NCBI GenBank assembly: GCA_002331575.1
Contig: DCZG01000084.1
Coordinates: 30,478 to 39,763, forward strand
Origin: Atopobium sp. UBA2090
GTDB taxonomy: Bacteria; Actinomycetota; Coriobacteriia; Coriobacteriales; Atopobiaceae
Reading direction: 5' to 3'
DNA length: 9,286 nucleotides
Under the pieces are notes generated by a model. The model was not told the origin of the DNA, did no database searches, and was given only the letters and a program-made list of their open reading frames with translations. Each line of letters starts with the position of its first letter. Position 1 is the first letter of the stretch. This document shows positions 5,233 through 9,286 of the stretch, one piece after another. The position numbers were made by a program, and so were the translations under genes.

Positions 5233-6840
5233 ATGAATCGTCATGACCTCATCGTGATAGGGGCGGGCCCCTCCGGGCTCTCGGCGGCCATCGAGGCCGC
5301 TCACGCGGGCATGGACGTCGTCGTCTTCGACGAGAACGCCCGGCCCGGCGGCCAGCTCTTCAAGCAGATCCACAAGTTCTTCGGGTCCAAGGAGCACCAC
5401 GCGAAGGTGCGCGGGTTCCGCATCGGCGACGAGCTCCTGAAGGAGGCGGACGCGGCGGGCGTGCGCGTCGAGCTCGACTCGTCCGTGCTCGGGCTCTACC
5501 CGGACCGCGAGGTCGTCGTCCGCCACGGTGACGAGGTCTTCCACGCCAAGGGCGACGCGGTCCTCGTCGCGACGGGCGCCTCCGAGAACACCCTCGGCTT
5601 CCCGGGTTGGACGCTTCCCGGCGTCATCGGCGCGGGAGCCGCCCAGACGATGATGAACCTGCACGGTGTCAGGCCGGGCGACCGCGTCCTCATGCTCGGC
5701 TCGGGCAACGTCGGCCTCGTCGTGGGGTTCCAGCTCCTCCAGGCCGGCTGCGAGGTCGTCGGCGTCGTCGACGCCGCGCCGCGCGTCGGCGGTTACGGGG
5801 TGCACGCGGCCAAGCTCGCGCGCTGCGGCGTGCCGTTCTACCTCTCGCACACGATCGTCTCTGCCGAGGGGTCAGACCACGTGACCGGCGTCACGATCGG
5901 CGAGGTCGACAGGAGCTGGCAGATCGTACCCGGCACCGAGAGGCACTTCGACGTCGACACCATCTGCGTCGCCGTGGGCCTGTCGCCCATGAGCCAGCTG
6001 CTCGACATGGCCGGCTGCGACATGGTCGACGACCCCAAGCGCGGCGGGCTCGTCCCCGTCTGCGACGAGAGCGGCGCGACGAGCGTGGCGGGCATCTTCG
6101 CCTCGGGCGACGTCTCGGGCATCGAGGAGGCCTCCTCCGCGATGATTGAGGGGCGCATCTCGGGCGCCGCCATCGCCGACTACCTCGGCTACCTCGAGCA
6201 CGAGGGAGAGACGCGACGGGTCGGCGAGCTCGAGGGGTCGCTCGACGCGCTCCGCCAGGGCATGTTCGCGCCCAAGAACCGCGGCACGGTGCCCGAGAGG
6301 ACCGAGGAGGGCTGCCCCGTCTCGATGAACCTCCTTGAGCACGGCTTCCTCTCCGACGACGAGGTCCTCGCCTATCCCGGGGTCACTCACGCGAAGGGCG
6401 TCCACGCGGTGATCGAGTGCAGTCAGAACATCCCCTGCAACCCCTGCCAGGACGCCTGCAGGAAGGGCTGCATTTCCATCGGCAAGAACATCACGTCGCT
6501 CCCCGTCGTGGTCGGCGACGCGGCCTGCGTGGCCTGCGGCATGTGCGTCGCGTCCTGCCCGGGCCAGGCCATCTTCCTCGTCGACGAGGATGCCGGCGAC
6601 GGCTTCGCGACGGTGACCCTGCCCTACGAATTTCTCCCCGTGCCCTCAGTAGGCACGCGGGGGAGGGGGCTCTCGAGGTCGGGCGAGGAGATCTGCGACG
6701 CCGTGGTCGAGTCCGTGCGCTGCGTCTCCGCGTTCGACCACACCAACCTGCTCACGATGCGGGTTCCCGAGGACTGTGCCATGCGGGCGAGGTTCTTCAG
6801 GCCGGCGCCCGCCGATGCCGACGAGGAGGCGGTCTCATGA
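5233..6840 (+). CDS. FAD-dependent oxidoreductase with internal ferredoxin-like 4Fe-4S domain (HcnB/OoxA-like)
   Basis: 535-residue flavoprotein resembling the HcnB/opine oxidase A subunit, which passes electrons between the substrate-oxidising FAD subunit and an acceptor. An N-terminal FAD fold has GAGPSG at residues 10-15 and FDENARPGGQLFKQ. An ATGA motif is at 113-116, followed by a FPGWTLPGVIGAGAAQ stretch typical of the group. A second dinucleotide fold has GSGNVG (156-161), and a second FAD motif FASGD ends at 292-293. Residues 396-442 carry nine cysteines: C396, then C402-x2-C405-x3-C409-x3-C413, then a canonical C432-x2-C435-x2-C438-x3-C442-Pro, consistent with two [4Fe-4S] clusters. 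The C-terminal ~90 residues I do not recognise. Typical HcnB/OoxA proteins (about 470-500) instead end in a fused BFD-like [2Fe-2S] domain; here that domain is the next, separate gene, joined by a 4-base ATGA overlap. Confidence 0.88.
   Translation: MNRHDLIVIGAGPSGLSAAIEAAHAGMDVVVFDENARPGGQLFKQIHKFFGSKEHHAKVRGFRIGDELLKEADAAGVRVELDSSVLGLYPDREVVVRHGDEVFHAKGDAVLVATGASENTLGFPGWTLPGVIGAGAAQTMMNLHGVRPGDRVLMLGSGNVGLVVGFQLLQAGCEVVGVVDAAPRVGGYGVHAAKLARCGVPFYLSHTIVSAEGSDHVTGVTIGEVDRSWQIVPGTERHFDVDTICVAVGLSPMSQLLDMAGCDMVDDPKRGGLVPVCDESGATSVAGIFASGDVSGIEEASSAMIEGRISGAAIADYLGYLEHEGETRRVGELEGSLDALRQGMFAPKNRGTVPERTEEGCPVSMNLLEHGFLSDDEVLAYPGVTHAKGVHAVIECSQNIPCNPCQDACRKGCISIGKNITSLPVVVGDAACVACGMCVASCPGQAIFLVDEDAGDGFATVTLPYEFLPVPSVGTRGRGLSRSGEEICDAVVESVRCVSAFDHTNLLTMRVPEDCAMRARFFRPAPADADEEAVS
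6634..6665 (+). other. Bulged hairpin within the FAD/ferredoxin gene at a domain boundary
   Basis: CTCCCCGTGCC (6634-6644) can pair with GGCAC (6652-6656) and GGGGAG (6660-6665): 11 base pairs with a 7-base loop and a 3-base bulge. It encodes the linker after the ferredoxin-like region (residues about 468-479). The codons around it (GAA, TTT, TCA, GTA at 6628-6633 and 6646-6651) are unlike the G/C-ending codons of the rest of the gene. Function unknown; may be coincidental. Confidence 0.35.
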
Positions 6841-7229
6841 GCGACGAAGCCGTGCGCATGACCACGAACGGGGCGAGCAGGTCCTTCTCGCCCGCGCCGC
6901 TGGACCGCTCGCGGGGGCTCGGGGACTTCGTGCCCGCGCCCGACGAGGACGTGCTCGTCTGCCGCTGCGAGGAGGTCACCAAGGGAGACATCCGGAGGGC
7001 CGTCCACGACGGCATGTACACGATGACCGAGGTCAGGCGCTACCTGCGCGTGGGCATGGGGCTCTGCCAGGGGCAGTCGTGCACCAAGCTCGTGCGGCGG
7101 ATCATGGCCGCCGAGCTGGGGGTCTCCCCGGCGGCGCTCGACGCCGAGACCTCTCGGGCGCCGATGCGCCCCGTCGAGATGCGGGTGCTGGGAAACGAGG
7201 AAGCCGCGGGGGGAGCTGACGCGCGATGA
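6837..7229 (+). CDS. Stand-alone BFD-like [2Fe-2S]-binding protein
   Basis: 130 residues. The central segment is a bacterioferritin-associated-ferredoxin-like (Fer2_BFD) domain: C42-R-C44-EEVT, an intervening helix-turn-helix (DIRRAVHDGMYTMTEVRRYLRVGMG) and C77-QGQS-C82, i.e. C-x-C-x32-C-x4-C, which binds a [2Fe-2S] cluster. In HcnB, OoxA and the nitrite reductase/GlpA families this domain is usually fused to a FAD protein; here it is separate, with a ~38-residue polar N-terminal extension and a ~48-residue C-terminal tail of no recognisable motif. The start ATG 6837 is supported by GAGGAGG (6823-6829) and overlaps the previous stop (ATGA); its own stop overlaps the next start in the same way (7226-7229). 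Tight coupling on both sides argues for a stoichiometric subunit of the flanking flavoprotein complex. Confidence 0.88.
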   Translation: MSDEAVRMTTNGASRSFSPAPLDRSRGLGDFVPAPDEDVLVCRCEEVTKGDIRRAVHDGMYTMTEVRRYLRVGMGLCQGQSCTKLVRRIMAAELGVSPAALDAETSRAPMRPVEMRVLGNEEAAGGADAR

Positions 7230-8386
7230 CGGATACCAGGACAGAGGGCGTGGAGGCGCTGGGTAGCACGGCGGACGTCATCGTCGTCGGCGCCGGCGTC
7301 ATCGGATGCGCGACAGCCTACAACCTCGCGCTGCGCGGCCGCTCCGTCGTCGTGCTCGAGCGCGACGAGAGCATCGGCAACGGCGGCTCGAGCCGCAACG
7401 GCGGCGGCGTCAGGCAGTCGGGGCGCGACGCGCGCGAGCTGCCGCTCGCGATGTACGCCGTCGAGCACCTGTGGCCGAGCCTCTCCGAGGAGCTCGGGGC
7501 CGACGTCGAGTACGTCAAGAGGGGCAACCTCCGCCTGGGCAAGACCGAGCACCACCTCGAGGTGCTCCGGGGGCTTGCCAAGACCGGCAGGGAGCATGGC
7601 CTCGACATGCGGATGCTCTCGACGGACGAGGTGCGGGAGCTCAACCCCTTCCTCTCCGACGAGGTCATCGGGGCGTCGTGGTGCCCGACCGACGGGCACG
7701 CGAACCCCCTGCGCACGACGCTCGCCTTCTACCGCCGCGCCCGCGAGCTCGGGGTGCGGTTCGTGACGGGCGTCGACGTGCTCGGCGTGCGCACGGTCCG
7801 CGGACGTGCCCGCCAGGTCGTGACGTCCGCGGGCGTGTTCGAGGGCGACGAGGTCGTCCTCGCCGCCGGCCTCGGGACGCGCCGCCTCGCCGCGAGCGTC
7901 GGCATCGACGTCCCCATGCGCGGGCTTCTCATCGAGGCGCTCGTGACGGAGGCCGAGCCTCGGATGTTCCCGCAGATGCTGGGCACCGCCGACGCCGACT
8001 TCTACGGTCACCAGACCGAGCACGGGTCGTTCGTCTTCGGCGGTGACTCCGGCCTCGAGGAGTCCAACGGCTATGCCGGCGGCGTCCCCACCGCGAGCAT
8101 CACGGCGCCCGCGATCTGCCGGAGCATCATGAAGTACGTGCCGCGCCTGGCGGACGCGAAGATCGTCCGCACCTGGGCGGGCTGGGAGGACGAGTGCGCC
8201 GACGGCGTGCCGGTCATCAGCACCGTCGACGAGGTACCGGGTCTCACCCTCGCGTGCGCGTTCACGGGGCACGGCTTCGGGATCTCGCCTATCGTCGGGC
8301 GTCTCGTCGCCGAGCTCTGCTGTGGCGAGAAGACCACGCTCGACGTGACCGCGTTCAGGTACGACCGCTTCCGCGCGTGGGCGTAG
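7226..8386 (+). CDS. DAO-family FAD-dependent oxidoreductase, likely catalytic subunit (HcnC/OoxB/proline dehydrogenase beta-like)
   Basis: 386 residues, normal for the D-amino acid oxidase superfamily. Members oxidise C-N bonds of amino acids, opines, sarcosine, glycine or proline using FAD. The nucleotide-binding motif is VVGAGVIG (residues 20-27) with the ribose-binding acid Glu45. SSRNGGGVRQ (55-64) is the flavin-contact region of the sarcosine oxidase beta/HcnC group. RTWAGWED (315-322) and the GHGFG motif (348-352) form the C-terminal FAD site. There is no signal peptide; a ~16-residue leader precedes the Rossmann fold. The start ATG overlaps the BFD gene stop, with GGGGGGAG 10 bases upstream. 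As the only DAO-type subunit here, it is the probable site of substrate oxidation, donating electrons to the ferredoxin-FAD and [2Fe-2S] subunits. Substrate candidates from context are an opine, proline, sarcosine or a secondary amine; sequence alone does not decide. Confidence 0.88.
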   Translation: MTDTRTEGVEALGSTADVIVVGAGVIGCATAYNLALRGRSVVVLERDESIGNGGSSRNGGGVRQSGRDARELPLAMYAVEHLWPSLSEELGADVEYVKRGNLRLGKTEHHLEVLRGLAKTGREHGLDMRMLSTDEVRELNPFLSDEVIGASWCPTDGHANPLRTTLAFYRRARELGVRFVTGVDVLGVRTVRGRARQVVTSAGVFEGDEVVLAAGLGTRRLAASVGIDVPMRGLLIEALVTEAEPRMFPQMLGTADADFYGHQTEHGSFVFGGDSGLEESNGYAGGVPTASITAPAICRSIMKYVPRLADAKIVRTWAGWEDECADGVPVISTVDEVPGLTLACAFTGHGFGISPIVGRLVAELCCGEKTTLDVTAFRYDRFRAWA

Positions 8387-8395
8387 GGAGGGAGC

Positions 8396-9286
8396 ATGGA
8401 CTCCTTCGACTTCAGCATGCCGACGCGGATCGTCTTCGGGCGGGGGAGGGAGGGCGAGACGGGCCGTCTCGTCCTCGAGTCCGGCGGGAGCCGGGCGCTC
8501 GTGCTCTTTGGCGGGGGGTCCGCGCGTCGCACGGGGCTTCTCGCCAGGGTCGAGCGGTCGCTCGACGAGGCACGCGTCGGGTTCGTCGAGCTCGGCGGCG
8601 TGCGGCCCAACCCGGGGAGCGGCCTCGTCTACGAGGGCGTCGAGCGCTGCCGGGCCGAGGGCGTGGACTTCGTCCTGGCCGTCGGCGGCGGGAGCGTCAT
8701 CGACACGGCCAAGGCCGTCGCCGCCGGGGTCTGCTACCCCGGCGACGTCTGGGACTTCTACGAGGGGGACGCTGCCCCGCTCGAGGCGCTGCCCGTCGGG
8801 GTCGTGCTGACCATCGCCGCGTCGGGCAGCGAGGCGTCGCCTGACTCGGTCATCACGCGCGACGAGACCCTGCTCAAGCGCGAGACGAGCTCGCGGGTCC
8901 TGCTGCCGCGCTTCGCGGTCATGGACCCCGAGCTCACCGAGACGCTGCCCGCCTACCAGACGGCCTGCGGGATCACGGACATGCTGAGCCACGCGCTGGA
9001 GCGCTACCTCACGAACACGCCCGAGGTCGAGACGAGCGACCGCCTGCTCGAGGGGCTCATGCTCGCCATCGTCGCGGAGGCGCCGAGGGTCATGGCCGAC
9101 CCGCACGACCACGAGGCGCGGGCGAACCTCATGTGGGCCGCCTGCCTCGCTCACAACGACGTGGCCGGGGTCGGCAGGAGCCAGGACTGGGCGAGCCACG
9201 ACATCGAGTACGCGCTCTCGTCGAGGTTCGGCTGCGCGCACGGCGCCGGGCTCGCCGTCGTGATGCCGGCCGTCATGAGCTACACC
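8396..9286 (+). CDS. Iron-containing alcohol dehydrogenase (butanol dehydrogenase-like), 3' partial
   Basis: 297 residues are visible, open to the window end, of a family length near 385-390. It reduces aldehydes or oxidises alcohols with NAD(P)H. The N-terminus (FDFSMPTRIVFGRG) is typical of the BDH/YqhD branch; the nucleotide-binding GGGSVIDTAK is at 97-106. The four metal ligands are present: Asp195 (GITDMLSH), His199, His268 (DWASHDIEY) and His282 (CAHGAG), which by my recollection match the numbering of Thermotoga TM0920. The second conserved His of the HxxxH motif is Tyr272 here. ATG 8396 is preceded by AGGGAGG (8385-8391) at 4 bases, overlapping the previous stop; only 9 bases separate the genes, so it belongs to the operon. 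A role in reducing an aldehyde released by amine oxidation, thereby reoxidising NAD(P)H, is inference. Confidence 0.9.
   Translation, partial: MDSFDFSMPTRIVFGRGREGETGRLVLESGGSRALVLFGGGSARRTGLLARVERSLDEARVGFVELGGVRPNPGSGLVYEGVERCRAEGVDFVLAVGGGSVIDTAKAVAAGVCYPGDVWDFYEGDAAPLEALPVGVVLTIAASGSEASPDSVITRDETLLKRETSSRVLLPRFAVMDPELTETLPAYQTACGITDMLSHALERYLTNTPEVETSDRLLEGLMLAIVAEAPRVMADPHDHEARANLMWAACLAHNDVAGVGRSQDWASHDIEYALSSRFGCAHGAGLAVVMPAVMSYT

Noticed and set aside
3571..5850. Very long antisense open frame (about 760 codons) on the - strand.
   Set aside because: It runs opposite four genes with clear family motifs; its translation is Arg/Val/Asp/Ala-rich low-complexity sequence without motifs, as expected from strong G/C bias at third codon positions.
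6837..6840. Frameshift splitting one HcnB-like gene into the FAD subunit and the BFD protein.
   Set aside because: The upstream gene ends with a normal stop after a recognisably finished C-terminus, and the BFD gene has its own ATG with GAGGAGG 7 bases upstream; this looks like a genuine split, not a broken fusion.
7040..9241. Second very long antisense open frame (about 730 codons) on the - strand.
   Set aside because: Lies opposite the BFD, DAO and alcohol dehydrogenase genes, shows no recognisable domain, and is explained by codon bias of the + strand genes.

Overview
The window is one GC-rich, densely packed, single-strand gene cluster: nine genes, all on the + strand, with no rRNA, tRNA, CRISPR array or mobile element visible. 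The strong G/C preference at third codon positions and the mix of a Pot-type transporter with ferredoxin-containing amine-oxidising flavoproteins and an iron-dependent alcohol dehydrogenase suggest an anaerobic high-GC actinobacterium. A coriobacterium (Olsenella/Collinsella/Eggerthella-like) is my guess; this taxonomic call is inference only.

Region 1 (2-3553) is a polyamine-type ABC importer in the order potA (ATPase, 5' end outside the window), potB and potC (the two permeases) and potD (lipoprotein binding protein with a twin-arginine-like signal). The genes are nearly contiguous, and potC and potD overlap by 4 bases.

Region 2 (3610-8386) is a five-gene catabolic module: an ornithine cyclodeaminase/mu-crystallin family protein with a repetitive N-terminal extension; a small [2Fe-2S] protein (HcnA-like); a FAD/NAD(P)-type oxidoreductase carrying an internal two-cluster ferredoxin-like domain (HcnB/OoxA-like); a stand-alone BFD-like [2Fe-2S] protein; and a DAO-family FAD oxidoreductase (HcnC/OoxB-like). 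The last three genes are linked by ATGA start/stop overlaps. The layout recalls Agrobacterium opine-catabolism operons (transporter, opine oxidase, ornithine cyclodeaminase) and multi-subunit dye-linked proline dehydrogenases, but with a Pot-type importer and extra Fe-S wiring.

Region 3 (8396-9286) is an iron-containing alcohol dehydrogenase, cut by the window end. It keeps its four metal ligands but has Tyr where the family usually has a second His.

Working model (inference): the Pot system imports a polyamine, opine or other amine; the DAO subunit oxidises a C-N bond to an imine; electrons pass through the FAD and Fe-S subunits to a ferredoxin- or quinone-type acceptor; the cyclodeaminase-family protein handles the imino or amino acid product; and the alcohol dehydrogenase interconverts a released aldehyde and its alcohol. 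The actual substrate cannot be read from the sequence. The only non-coding stretches are short gaps of about 50 bases at 3554-3609 and 4801-4851; the second starts inside a strong GC hairpin that spans the preceding stop codon.
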